Assembly: GCA_034509425.1 (NCBI GenBank) | Contig: JAVTVJ010000344.1 | Location: forward strand, 665,872 to 729,871 | Reading direction: 5' to 3' | Origin: Eopsaltria australis | Taxonomy: Eukaryota; Chordata; Aves; Passeriformes; Petroicidae | DNA length: 64,000 nucleotides | Shown: positions 13,601 through 26,130 of the stretch, in pieces | How positions within the stretch are numbered: the stretch's first letter is position 1 | Layout: every line of letters starts with the position of its first letter | Made by a program: the position numbers and the translations under genes | The notes under the pieces: generated by a model | What the model was told of the DNA's origin: nothing | What the model saw: only the letters and a program-made list of their open reading frames with translations | The model's database searches: none

Positions 13601-16600
13601 AATGCAGCATAAGAGAGTACTACAGGGAGAGACTGAATATCTGAAGACAAGAATATAATCTTGATTCTGTTTTATTAGTTGGATGAATTACAAACTCAGA
13701 TAATGGGAGCATTTGTCTTTTATCCTATATTTTCAAATTATTTACTTAGACTTTCTTTTCTACTTCTTTACTTAGAAATCCTTTTCTGTGTGATTTAAGC
13801 ATATGTGCTTCTTAAAGATCTGAATTGGAACAAAAAAATGTGTTAAAATTTTTCTTGGTTGGGCATTCTGAAAAATTTTGGTAGCAAGTATTGATAATGC
13901 CAAGCATCAAAAAACACATATCTGGTATTAAAATACCTAAATAAATTAAAAATTTTAGTATAAGACTAAAAACATAAGGAAACAAGAAAGCTTATAAAAC
14001 CTAAGTTAACTTGTGTACAGTGAGGAAATCATACTGTCTGACATTATAAAAATTAGAAGAGTGAAAACAAATACATTTTTTTATAAAACAAAATTTTTCT
14101 CTGCTAGGATATTTTGACTTCACCAAGACTACATTTTTCAGCAGAAAACTATTGCATTCTGCAAAGCAATTGCTCACCTCTCACCTAAACTAAGCGATGA
14201 CCTCCTTAGAGAGCAGTTATGAATAACTTCTGTAGGTGGGCAATTCCACATTTATTTCTGCTTAGAGCAGTTGATATCCTGCTGTCTCAGAAAAACACAT
14301 AATTTCCAAAAATGTTGAAGAATACACCACTTCAGATCTTCTGCTGAACAAAGGCAGAAATCACAAAAGAAAGAACTGACAGAAAGATTGTCAGGTTCTT
14401 TGATGGTTTGTCTGGATGCCAAGGGAAAACAAGCCCAGGTAATGCTGTGACTTCTAACATAAAGCAATTTCTGCAAAAATTCTGTTGAAAGATGGTAACT
14501 GGGGTATAGTTACTTTTCTTGGAAATCTACAGAAAGAATAATCTTGCAATCAGGTACTGTGGGATGGTTATTTACAGATCACGCACTATACAATAAAAAT
14601 AAGGTTATAGCATTGGACAGTTAAAACAAACAATCACACAAACACCAAACCAACCAAACAAACTAAAAAGCCCCAAACCACTGTAAGTAAGCTTCGATAC
14701 AGAAAATGTATGGAATATAGAAGTCTGATTGAGAAGACCTAAAATATACTTAAGAGCAACTTTGGATCTTTTGAAATTACACCAGTAAAAGGTTCATCCA
14801 GAAGACTGGTTATCTTTTGTACCTTAAACGAGTACTTTAAGTTCTGTACTTTAAAGCCTTTTAGACCCTTCTGTGCTCAAGGGAAAGAAATAGATTGCTC
14901 CATAGAGAGATTAATCCTGTCTCTTGGATTGTTACCCCAGATACATGAATTCCATCTGCAGTTTACATTTTATTCTTTAAATATAAAAAGAGTAATTAAT
15001 AAGATAACAAGAAGACAAGTAGCCCAAAACAGACATTCACTGCTGAGATAATCAGAATTACTACAGTCCTGTTCAGAGGAATTGGTCTTTTGGAAGTGGG
15101 GTAAGAAGACATTTATGTATAGTACGTAAAATGAGGAAAAACTTTCCACTTGAGTTTTCCTCAGGACTCCAGAAAATACTTAAGTATTCAGTTTAGCACT
15201 GAATTTGTGGATGTGGAAAGAGCAAGTTTGTGGATAGACCAGTTCTCTTTCTTCAGATATTAAGAATGAACTTCATACTCTCACATAGTCTGCAAAAAAT
15301 GGCAGGGGACAGCAAAACAGAAAGAGTCAGCCAGCAAAAGCCAAGTGGCCTATGTAATGAGACCATGGATAATACCTTTACTGTCCTCAGACAGGGACTA
15401 AAGGAAGTGACATTCAATGCTCAGGACAGGGAGAGCTCAGTTAATTCAATGTAAGCTTTGCTTTTTATATATTATTTATTTTTCTTTGCTCAAATTAATT
15501 GATCTCTTGTTCTGCAATTTTGCACTCAGAGCTAAACAGTAATTAAGTTGTATCTTCAGCAAGGGATCCAACTCAAAGTGAAACAAACACAGCTTTCTTT
15601 TTGTTTATTAGATGGAAAACACATGAAACTTGAGAAAAGAATAAGAATTTAGCTGGTCTTTGTGATCTGACACTTTATGGAAGGAAAAAATATTGCAGAA
15701 GTCAGATTTATCACTGATTAATTGGATTTTAAGCTTAAAGAAATTTTTGGTTATATTTACACTCTTAGATTTGGATAATGCATATCTTTTTATAAATAAA
15801 TTTTATAAAATTTCTGTTGCCCCAATGAAAGAGTTGAGGCAGAATTTTTTGTTTACTGTGACTTAAAATCTTGATCCTGTGTGCATTTGTTTCAGAAGTT
15901 TAACTTTACTCATGGGATTGAAAATATTATGCTTTATAGGCGAAATTGACCATAAATTCTCATTACTGAGCTTTTCTCATTTGCTCATTCATTTATTAAA
16001 ACACAATCTTGCGGGCTGAAGTTTTACAAACTGAATATCCATTGCAGACTGCTCTCAATAATTTGTTCTTTATCATTTGCCTGAAAGAAGTTCAGACATT
16101 TGCATTATTTCAGAGGAGAGATGTTGTCTTTTTGCCTTAAAGGTATGGTTAACCTACCCTTTGAGAAGCTCCACTGTCCACTTTTTGGGACAGTAACTCG
16201 AATCTGGGGTTCAAGAAAATTTGCTACACCATGAAAAAGGCAAACATATCAGGAGTTTGAAGCAGGATAGGTAGGGATTCAATATTCAGTTCTAATTCTG
16301 GGACACCATCGCTCTGTGTATGATTTTACAGTCTTAATGATTTTTTTTAACCACTGATATTGCTGGGGTTTATTAAATACATAGAAAATGGGGTTGTGTT
16401 CAACAGTTCCATTAGCAGTTCCTAGAATATACAGCTGGGTCTTCAGAAAAAGCTAGACTTTTGGGAAATATTGAGTATGTATCTGCTTACAGATATGAGA
16501 AACATGGTTTTTTTTCCAATAAGTCATCTTTCAGTGATGTTAAAAAATCATCTGTTAATTTCATAGCCATTTAGGACCTTATGAAACATTACCCCCTTAC

Positions 16601-18360
16601 TTCAGTAAAAACACAAACTTCCAAGATAAATACATATTATTATGCAGCAATAAGTAGTTCATAAAAAAAGAAATAAGAATTTAACAGTCCTATCTTTATT
16701 GATTGAGACTTAATGCATTTTTAATCCCCTGTGAATATGTATCAAGATTAGTTAGCAAGTGAGAATATATGGAACAGATAAAATTTTCCATTCCTTGTCA
16801 TTACCAACATTGTTGACAGAAGAGCTTTTTGACAGTGTAGAACAGGTTTTTATTTGGGCAACTTTAAACATATTTACATGTGTAATTAATTTTTTTATGA
16901 ACATATTTACATTAATAGAAAAATATCATTATAGGGAGCAATAAGTGATTCTTGAATTTCAAAGTGGTTTCAAGCAAAGGTGACATGTTTTCTATGTACC
17001 CTTTTTGCACGCTACTCTGTTTCAAAAACACTAGATTTAAAAATAGTGTACACATTCCTTAAAAAATGAAGAAAACAATATATTGATATAGATTCAATTA
17101 GGTAAATTGCATGTTTTTAGTGGTACAAAACATTTTCCTATTATGAAGTTCTCACAATATATTTTGTCAATATTATATCAAAACAACTTTTACTTGCAAA
17201 CTTGTGTTGAAAATTTTGACCCCTGCTGCTTCAGAGGGCCTAATGAACTTCTGAATAGTGTGTTGTATTTGGCATATTATAAATGCACATTTTATAAGAT
17301 TTTTCAAACTTCATATATACACATGATGCATATTAGTTTGTGAATGTTTCTGCATGGGCAATATTATTTACTTTTGCAGTTACTCTTCTAAAAAAAGGAT
17401 GCTACTTGCAAAGGCTCTTCCTACTTTTATCTTTGTCTTTCTTACTCTTTTTTTCTTTAAAGTCATTCTTTTTTTCCCAATTTCTGTATGTCCTTTATCC
17501 AGATAGTATTATTGATGCCTGACAAGTGGGAAGGGTACTGAAAACTCTCATTTGAAAATTATGAAGATATAATTTAATAGTTTAGTAAAGGCTTTATTTA
17601 TTTAATAATAAATATAATTTCCTACCTTAAATAAAGTTTGGAATTCTGTCAAAACTTTATTTTAACTGATTTTTTAAAATTCTATTTTTCTGTCAGGCCT
17701 TATGTTCATAGGTAGCTTCTATAGCACTTTCAATAACTATATATTATGGTTATTTCTTTTGCACAGATTTCAGCTTGCTATACTACATAGTGGAATGCTG
17801 CTACTTTTACATAGTACCAGTCTAAAATATGTGTTTATATCAATTGATTTCAAGGGAGTCACTGATCACAAGTGGATTTTATTTAGTGAAACACAGAGAA
17901 GTGATAGTACAATAGCAGAAGAAGATTTGATCTCAGCTCACAGACCATTCTATCCTAAAGTACATTGTCCAATTCCTGCTAAAACACCATATGAACTGTA
18001 GAAATGTTGGAGCAGCACAGTACTGACAGAGCAGGTTTGGCTTTGAGAATGGTGTTGTCTTGGTTCTCTTTTGTCCCAGGAGAAAAACTGGAGATTTTTC
18101 AGTCATTTTTTGTATGATTTTATAGCATATGGAGGTATGCATCTGCCTAAAATTCTGTAATTATGTTCTTTATATGTATTAATGCTATTTTATAAGAATG
18201 CTATAAGAATGTTACTAACTTCAAGGGAACTAAACAACTGCTTAGAATTATACATGCACTTCAATTTCTGAAGTATCAGATCCCCAGTCGTCTTTAATAA
18301 TGTCAATTAGAGCCTTATACAGAAAAATGTCAAAACAGCCTTTTATAGAAGAGTCAAAAT
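10623..18360. other. Unique AT-rich non-coding DNA, no gene seen
   Basis: No recognisable gene or young repeat. The longest open frame (11880-12278, plus, 132 codons) crosses a locally GC-richer stretch but has no domain, and its codons look random. A weak trace of an old palindromic repeat may lie near 13070-13120 (CTAACA...TGTTAG followed by AAATTGGCCC). The 16.5-18.2 kb part is especially rich in A and T. Confidence 0.55.
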
Positions 18361-18815
18361 TGCATCACTATGAAGGTTGGGAAAGGCCTCCAAGATCACC
18401 AAGTCCAACCTTTGGCCAAACAATAGCACACCAATTAAACCCAAGAACCAAATGCCATGTCCGGTCATTTCTTGAACACTTTCGGGGATGGTGGCCCCAC
18501 CAACTCCCTGGAAAGTCCATCCCAATGTTTAACCACCCTTTCAATGAAAAAATGTTCCTGATGTTCAGTCTGAATCTCCTGTGGTGTAGGTTGAGACCAT
18601 TTTGACTTGTTCTGTCACTAGTTACCCTGGAGAAGAGGCAAATACCCATCTTCCTACACCCTCCTTTCAGGGATCTGTAGAGAGTGGTAAGGTTTCCCTT
18701 GAGCCTTCTCATCTCCATGGTAAATATCCCCGGCTCCCTCAGCCTCTCCTCCTCAGGTTTACTCTCTATACCCTACACCAACTTTGTTGCCCTACTCCAG
18801 ACATTCTCCAACAAC
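18361..18815 (-). mobile_element. CR1: CR1 LINE fragment, minus strand
   Basis: Read on the minus strand this is the 3' part of CR1: the end of ORF2 (reverse-transcriptase polyprotein C-terminus) and the short 3' UTR. On the plus strand the diagnostic antisense phrases are present, such as AAGGTTGGGAAAGGCCTCC, a TCATTTCTTGAACACTTTC-like stretch, and CCTCAGCCTCTCCTCCTCAG. The minus-strand frame 18368-18718 keeps a CR1-like RRLKGNL...SLKGG segment but is shifted and stop-broken elsewhere. The terminal octamers are eroded (GCATCACTATGAAGG), so it is an old, dead, 5'-truncated copy. Confidence 0.9.
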
Positions 18816-21800
18816 ACAGGAGCAAGACTGAAAACTAAAAATATACTCCTTCTCATTGTTTTTACTTGCTAAATGAAATAAGACTAAAGAACAACACAGA
18901 ACAAATGGAAATTTTGAATAAGCCTTATTTTTTAGGGCATACTTTTCAGAACGCTGACATTAATACGGTTTTTGATAACAAGTTCAGTTTGCTGTTCTGT
19001 GAAATAATGTTAGCTGGGTTCAAAATAGGCCTACTGTCAGATGTACAGAATGTAATTGGAGATAACAGAATTGGAGTTCACTCAAATCACTTTCTTAAAT
19101 AAATACCTTTAGTTTCTTAAATAAATATACAAAGGTAGAAATTTAATAGATTGTATTTTGCTCTTAGGTATAGAGCCATGAAAACTTTACTGAGGCCAAT
19201 AGGTTTATACAGCTGGATCTGAGAGAAGAATTTGACTACAGATCCTCCCCATGCACCAAAAGAACTGAAAATAAGTTTTTATTGGATGGGAGGAAATGTT
19301 TGTGCTGCCATTTTGTATTCACATACATTGTTGGTGTTTAGAAAGTGTACAGAAAAGAATGCTACCAAATGTCTAACAGAGTCTGTCATTGAACATGAAC
19401 ATTCAAAATTTTCACACCAGTTCCTACCTACTGGAGATGAAAATTAGGTGTGGATAAGGGAGGGCTCTTTACAGGTACTTCACTTTTATCCAAGATAAAT
19501 GAAATGTGTATCATCTGTGAGCTGAAATCTAGGTTATCATTTTTGAAAACAATGGGATAACAAAATGCTTCCACTTTTTTTGCCTTTCCCCATCTTTTAC
19601 ATTATGTTCTACATAGATGGAGTCTCGTGGTAAGCTTCAGTAGTGAATTTTTTGTGCAGTTCTCCCCAGATTCCCTCCATCTCTGTCATTTTCATCCATT
19701 AAAACAAACATATCCAAATCAAAATAGTAAATAACAAACAGCTGCAACAATTTAACATCACTCATATTTCTTTAACTGGTAATAGGATTGCTCAGAGCTT
19801 GGAAGATTTGTCTGGTAAACAACTTTAGATTCAAAAACTAAGTGTTCTGATGACAATAAGACATCTAAAATTTCCTAGTTAAGAAAAAATATACCCTTCT
19901 ATTCCTGCAATTAAAAAAAATAGCTTCACCTTGTTTCAAGTTTTTGAAAATACTGTGTTTTGATGCTGATTTCTTGGAGTTCATGTATTTTGCATTTAAA
20001 AAATAGGTCATTGCAAAATTAAAATGGAAATTACAAATTGAGAGTGTTAAACCAAGACATTTCCAAGGCAAATAAGTTATTTGTTCTTATATGTTACCTT
20101 GAAATAGAATTCTGACACAGTATCTGTGACAACCCACAGCAATCCACTCCTTTAAAGCATTCTGATAAAGGATTCTCTAGGAATTGCTTTGTCTAAATTT
20201 TCTGTTGAGGTAAATATGGATATAACTTATTTCTCCGGCAATGTGTTTTTAAAAATTATTATCCATATGAAAATTTCAACTTTTGTCTTATGCACACACT
20301 CTGAACCAAATCTTTTCCAAATCTTTCTCTACTGATTACGAAATAGTGTTTTGAATATTTCAGAAGCATTTTTTTTGTCCCACAGATAATATTAAAATTT
20401 TCAACTTCTCATATGAACACTGAGCATGAACACTTAAATAACCTGGATACATCCTCTAGCTTCAAGGAGTAACAACAGCTGTCCCAGAGATTAGTAATTT
20501 TAAAAAAGCCATAGATTTTGCTTAGCTTTTAGACACAGTGTGAAAATCCTTGTAAGTCACGTTTATGTCCTGCCACTATAGTGAAGGAAGAATAAATGTT
20601 CCATATTGAACAGGTAATTGAAAAAGAAAAGCTTTAAAATTTGAGAACAGAGGGGTCAATTTCTGTATGCAATGAGTGTGTTTTACATCTGATTGTGGTT
20701 TAGGATTGCCAGTTTTCAAAGACAAACACTGTTAGGTCACTGAACTCCATAGAAGTAAATGTTTTCTTCAAAGTGACTGGCAAAGTCTAACTCTTGCTCC
20801 AGTTATGTCATTCAAGGTAGTGGGTCAAGAGCTAAAAGCTCCAGCTAGCGGGCAGAACTGTGCTTTTATTATCCTTGTATTTTTCTGACACAATTCTCAG
20901 TGCAGTGGGTAAGGGATTTGTATGAGAACTGAAGTCACTAAATCTAGTTTCCAAGTTCTACTTTAAATGGTTTCATATGTTTGCCCGAATTTGGGTTACC
21001 TAAGGAATAACTGGAAAGGAAATAATCAAGGACATCATAGCTCTCATTAATTTTCTTTCTCCCTGGCTTCACTTCCACTTCTGATGTTGGGATTCATCTT
21101 TTTCCATTCATGTTCATGCTCTGTAGACTGCTAATTCTGTTTCTTTAATTTTTCTTTAATTCTGATTTTTTCTGGCTACCATTCTCTGTGTTTAATAGCT
21201 TCATGTCTTCTAGTAGTTCCAAGGTAAAAAACTATGCCTTTGGACATTCATGGAGATGATGCTACTCTTTGGAATACAGTTACTCCTTAGTTTTAAATAA
21301 CCAAAGGATGTTGGAGGGAAGGTATAAAAAGTATTACACAATCTTTCTTGTCCTCTACAATTATTGCAACATATGCATTTTGATGCATTATACAAATATA
21401 ATACTTAACTATGTACAATTAGAGTAGTATTAAATTGTTACTTATATGTATATGCTATTGTATCTGGTGTATGGGCTGTTTAAATCTATAAAATATACTC
21501 ATATGCTTATCAGTACATACATCGATAACAATTTTATATTTGTCATAGATTTAAGGAGTAGTTATGCTCAAAATTGTGCAACATCTATTTCTATATTTTT
21601 CTAGATCTCAGTTGACATGGCACACTGAAGACTTAGTATAGAAGTTCAGAATAACCATAAAAACAGAGTTAAGGGAAATATACTTGAGCTATACTGGATA
21701 ACAGGAAGTTAATTGCTGTTTTTTTGCAGGGATACCATTTACATGCAGCCCTTATAATTCAGAGACTGAAATAAAATATCAAATTATCTGTTAACTGGGT

Positions 21801-22369
21801 AATATGCATGAATTTCCAACACCATTTTCCCCTCTATGGCTATGACATTATTGGATACTACTTTATTTATTGTTCTGCTGCTATATCACCATTTAAAATT
21901 TTTTTTTTGGGTACCAAAGACAGAAATGTCAACAGGTTTCACTAAGATTATTTTTTTCAATTTATACTTAAGATCAGAGAGATGCAGCATTACTGTTAAA
22001 TGTAATGAGCATTGCTGCAAAAGCAGGTAGCAGTGAGACAAGAAACCCACAGAAAACTGTTAAAAAATTACTAAAATTATCAAGATTCTTAGAGTCGACT
22101 AAAAATATAGTTTTGAATGCAGCTTTTAATCTATTTTTATGTACCTGCATCACAGACCTACTTCAAACATGAATATTTTTATTTAAAAAGCAAATGGGGA
22201 GAAAAAGTGAAAACAAGTCAAATGCAAAATTGAAGTACAAAAAAAATTTTGTTTAATGTAATTTTATTTCATTGACTATAAAATTGTTCTTGTCTATGAG
22301 ATACATCCCATCTAACTTTATTCCACTGTCTGTGTCACCAGACTGACTGCATTCTACAGTGACACGACT
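18816..22369. other. Unique AT-rich non-coding DNA
   Basis: No gene is seen. The only local structure noted is an exact 15-base direct repeat, TTTCTTAAATAAATA, at 19091-19105 and 19113-19127 (offset 22 bases), the kind of duplication left by replication slippage. Open frames are all under 75 codons except where they run into the CR1 at the right edge. Confidence 0.55.
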
Positions 22370-22851
22370 CCCTGGATGGTTGTGCACCTGCGCTTCAGCA
22401 CGGATTTTGACAATGTATCTCATAACATCTTCATATGCAAATTCAGGAAGTGTGGCCTGGATGAGTGGACAATAAGATGGCTTGAGAACTGGTGGAATGG
22501 TAGATCTCAAAGGGTCATAATCAGTGCCACAGGGTTTAGTTGGAAGCCTGCCATTTCCTGACATGAGTGGTGCTGCCCAAGAGGTCTATACTGGGCCCAG
22601 TGTTGTTTTACTTGTTCACTGATGACTTGGACAAAGAGACAGATGCCCCCTCAGGAAGTCACTGGTGACACAAAGCTGGGAGCAGTGGCCACACCCCAGA
22701 GTGCAGCCCTTCAGAAAGGCCTCAGTGGGGTGGAGACGGGCAGAGAGGAACCTTCTGAAATTCAGTAAAGGCAAATGCAGGATCCTGCACTGGGGAGCAA
22801 TAACCCCAGGCAGCAGCACAGGCTGGGGGTGATCTGCTAGAAAGCAGCTCT

Positions 22852-23175
22852 GTGGAGAAGGACCTGGGAGTCCCGGTGGACAATAAACTGTCCATGAACC
22901 AGCAGTGTGTCCTGGTGGCCAAGAAGACCAATGGTGTCCTGGGGTGCACCAGGAAGAGCATTGCCAGAAGGTCAGGGGAGGTGATCCTGTCCCTCAACCC
23001 AGGTGAGGCACATCCAGAGACCTGTGTCCAGTTCTGGGCTCCTCAGGACAAGAGAGACATGGAGTGCCTGGAGACAGTCCAGCAGGGGACTTCAAGGATG
23101 ATTGGGGGACTGGAGTTCCTCAGGTATGAGGTAAGTCTGAGGCAGCTGGACTTGTTCAACCTGGAGAAGATATGA
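22852..23175 (+). pseudogene. CR1 ORF2 C-terminal remnant
   Basis: A 107-codon open frame inside the CR1 copy. It shows the family's C-terminal landmarks in order: EKDLGVPVDNKLSMNQQC near the start, then AKKTNGVLGC, the VQFWAPQDKRDMECLE segment in the middle and LFNLEKI at the end. In an intact CR1 this region follows the RT domain in ORF2. Here it lacks the polymerase and endonuclease domains and any start of its own, so it is a fossil, not a gene. Confidence 0.85.
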
Positions 23176-23193
23176 CTGGGAGAGGATCTAGAC

Positions 23194-23237
23194 AATGCAA
23201 GCAAAATGCAAGCAAAATGCAAGCAAAATGCAAGCAA
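23194..23237 (+). repeat. 11-bp tandem repeat, four units, inside CR1
   Basis: Four perfect head-to-tail copies of AATGCAAGCAA. CR1 at this point normally has a single similar stretch just before TCTGAAGGG, which is still present immediately downstream. The array therefore looks like slippage expansion of CR1 sequence after insertion. Eleven is not a multiple of three, so each unit shifts the ORF2 frame. Confidence 0.9.
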
Positions 23238-23526
23238 AATCTGAAGGGATGCTCTTCTGGGTGGTGCCAAAGAACAGCACAAAAAGCAATGGATAGAAAA
23301 TTATGTGTTCCACCTAAATATAGGGAAGAGCTTCTTCACTTTGCAGATGACTGAGCACTGGCACAGATTGCTGAGAGGTTGTGGAGTCTGCTTCACTGGG
23401 ATACTCAAGAATTGTCTGGACATAATCCTGTGCCATGTGCTCTGGGATGATCCTGCTTGAGCAGGGAGGTTGGACCAGATGTCCCCCTGTTGTTGCTTCA
23501 AACTTGACTGATTCTGTGATTCTGTC

Positions 23527-25020
23527 TGTCACTAATAATCAGCGTACAAAATTGTCACAATTTCTGCAGGAAAGAAATCACCATACACTTTGCATACATT
23601 GTCAATAATATTAGCTTCAGGTTATAATAAATAAGAAAGAAAAAGAATCTCGTGATTGAAAGTTTACATCTTGTTATTTTATATTTATGGACTTCATGTG
23701 AAGAAGCACTTTTCAAGGAAGAAAATCTTTTTAAGATTACAGCTGATCACAGCTCATTTCATACATAAGAAAAGATGAGATTAGATCAAAATTCAGTAGA
23801 ATCATTCACCCTTTCTGATCACTGTCCTTATTTGTCATAAAGTCATAAGAATTTTTGAAAGAGAGTTTTACCTACTTGTAACAGGTAAAGGAGAAAAAGA
23901 AGAAGAAAAAAAGAGAATGAACTTCGCCAACTAGAGCAAAAATAAGAGGGCGCGGTTTTGCTCATGTAATTTTTTTCCTTTTTTTCCCACAGAAATGGAT
24001 ACTGAAACCCCCTGGAATTATAGTGCAAATACCAAAATCTGCACATCTGAGCAAATTTGGATTCTGGCTTGATTTACAAAAATATACAGAATGAAAGGGT
24101 ATGTATACTTTATTACTCAGCAGTGGATGGAGAGAAGCCAGGGCAAGACTAATGCTGCAGATTATCCAGAAAACAGAAAAAGTTTATCAGGTTGTGAGTT
24201 GCCAAACTTGAGATGATGGATATTCACTTTAGTGGGAAGCAACATTTTAGGCCTCCTGAATGCTGGCTGGTTTTGTCTTACATGTGCTTATAACTCTGTG
24301 TGTGTTTGACAGAGTTCATATGGGTTGATTCATATTTCTTTTCAGTATTTTCTACCATAAATTCAATATTTAGAAAGTATTTTCTTGAAGAATCATGACT
24401 TTGTTATTTTGAGTTGTAACTATCTCAATTCTCTCTCCAGAAAAAGAGAAGATGTATATTTTACAGTGCACTGGAAAATGTGTAATTTTGCCTACCCCAG
24501 ACAAGTTCCCTATACAAATCAAAACTCCTTAAAGGAATAAAGACGGTTGGGACAGGCCTTTATTTTTTGGAGGTAAGAGCTCTCTGGTGCACTAGTTCAT
24601 GTCCAGCTCCAGTGAAATGATAGTAAATGTTCTTTGAAAAGAGGGTAGGAGCAATATCAAGACTGAGTGGAAAAGAGTACAACTATGTCAGGTTTTTCTC
24701 TTTCTATTTTGGATTACAGAACCAAAAACTAAAATGAAATATTGTTCCAGGTGGACACCACTAGTATTTTAAAGTGCTGACCTCTGTGGAGACCATACCC
24801 TTCACAATCACTGTCCCCGTGTGGAGCTGGGAAGTCATGTTTTCTTTCCTTCACAGCTGTGCACTTACCTTCTCTCATAGCCTTTAAAGGCATGGTAGAC
24901 TAGACAGACAATATTAGGCAAAAGCATCATCACTTTGAGCTGAATTTGGGTTAATAGTTCTGTTATCCAGACAGACTTCTGAAGAGTTTGGTTCAGAATG
25001 TTGTCAAAGTGAAACATTAG
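23527..25020. other. Unique non-coding DNA between CR1 and LTR
   Basis: No gene, RNA or clear repeat recognised. A purine-rich patch (AAAGGAGAAAAAGAAGAAG and following) lies near 23885-23920. Nothing else stands out. Confidence 0.5.
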
Positions 25021-25404
25021 CAATGGATGAGTTAAAGAGGCAGCAGTGTTTTGCCCCTGGCTGGACTCTAGGCATCCACCAAAGCTTCTTTATCCCTCCC
25101 CCCTGCAGCTGGACAGGGCAGAGAAAATGGGGAGTCTCTGAGCTGAGTTAAGGACTGGGAGGGATCACTCATCAAATACCATCACAGGCAAAACAGGCTG
25201 GAAATAGAGATATTAATTGAATTTATTTCTAACAACTTCAGAGCAGAATAATGAGAAGTAAAAATAGACCTTAAAAACACCTTCCCCCAGCCCTCCCTCC
25301 TTCCCAACTCTACCTCCTACTCCCAGTGCTGCAGGGAGGTGGGAAATGGGGGTTATGGTCAGTTCATTACACATTCTTTCTCCCACTGTTTTGGGAGAGG
25401 AATC

Positions 25405-25800
25405 CTTCCCCTGCTCCAGTGTGGGGTCCCTCACACAGGGGACAGTTTTACAGGAACTCATCCAGTGTGAGTCCACCCAATGGGCAGCAGTTCTCCATGA
25501 ACTTCTTTACTTCAACATGAGTCACTCTTCCACGGGGTGCAGCCCTTCAAGGACCAAGAACAGGCTGCTCCAGTGTGGGTCTCCCACAGGGTCACAGATC
25601 CTACCAGGAAATCTGCTCCAGCACGGACTCCTCTCTCCACAGGTCTGCAAGTCCCAGCCAGGACCCTGCTCCAACCCAGGTTTTCCATGGGCTCAGAACC
25701 TCCACTCTGGCATCCACCTGCTCCAGCCTGGGGCTCCTCCATGGGCTGCAGGTGGATTTCTGCATCCTGGTGGTCCTCCATGGCCTGCAGGGACACAGCT
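25405..25800. repeat. Degenerate ~50-bp tandem repeats inside the LTR
   Basis: The motif CTGCTCCAR recurs at about 25411, 25565, 25613, 25666 and 25718, the last four spaced 48-53 bases apart. Intervening text also repeats, for example CCATGGGCTGCAGGTGGAT near 25740 and CCATGGCCTGCAGGGACA near 25779. Units are diverged and interrupted by short indels. This repetition is a property of the LTR family as I know it, not a new array. Confidence 0.75.
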
Positions 25801-25942
25801 GCTTCACCATGGTGAAGTGGAACCTCAGCTCCTTCTTCACTGACTTCAGTGTCTGCAGGGCTGTTCTTCTCACATATTCCTACTCCACTCCTCTCTGGTC
25901 GAAATTATATCTGAGCAATAATGGGGGGATTGTTGTCCTTCT

Positions 25943-25950
25943 TAAATATG
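25943..25950 (-). promoter_or_regulatory. TATA-like box of the LTR
   Basis: Minus-strand ATATTTAA within CATATTTAAGAAGG lies about 180 bases inside the LTR 5' end, where a U3 promoter is expected. It is assigned by position and sequence only; activity is unknown. Confidence 0.45.
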
Positions 25951-26130
25951 TTATCACAGAGGTGTCATCACCATTTCTGATTGGGCCCAGCCTTTGCCAG
26001 AGGAATGTCTAACTTTGGAGCTGTCAGGGATTGACTCTGCCAGACCTGAAGGAAGCTTCTGGCATCTTCTCACAGAAACCACCCCTGTAGTCCAATCATT
26101 TCCAAAGCTTGGCCATGCAAACCCAATACA

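Larger units (their letters stand above)
22370..23526 (+). mobile_element. CR1: CR1 LINE copy, plus strand, about 1.15 kb
   Basis: Begins within the ORF2 reverse-transcriptase region. The plus-strand frame at 22376-22561 reads DFDNVSHN, then CGLDEWTIRW and GRSQRV, as in the CR1 palm region, and the copy ends in the family's 3' octamers (GATTCTGTGATTCTGT). The catalytic FADD-type box is decayed: the equivalent position reads V-T-G-D before TKLG. Further on, a frame at 22852-23175 holds the ORF2 C-terminus. An 11-bp tandem array not typical of CR1 sits at 23194-23237. The 5' limit is approximate. It is a dead copy. Confidence 0.93.
25033..26130 (-). mobile_element. Long avian endogenous-retrovirus LTR, minus strand
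   Basis: I recognise this as a long non-coding LTR common in bird genomes and usually grouped with ERVL-like elements; the exact family name is not asserted. On the minus strand it starts with TGTATTGGGTTTGCATGGCC at 26130, has a TATA-like ATATTTAA (25943-25950) within CATATTTAAGAAGG, then a GC-richer body with a degenerate ~50-bp periodicity, and an AATAAA signal at 25222-25227. The left (3') boundary is approximate and no target-site duplication was identified. No gag, pol or env sequence adjoins it, so it is probably a solo LTR. Open frames here in several phases (up to 165 codons at 25346-25843) follow from the stop-poor GC-rich sequence and are not genes. Confidence 0.85.

Noticed and set aside
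23172..23354. Short repetitive protein with Cys-Lys-Gln repeats
   Set aside because: It is the translation of the 11-bp tandem expansion inside a dead CR1 copy.
25346..25843. 165-codon frame and several overlapping frames on both strands
   Set aside because: They lie within a non-coding LTR whose tandem GC-rich units are stop-poor in several phases. No retroviral protein motif is present.
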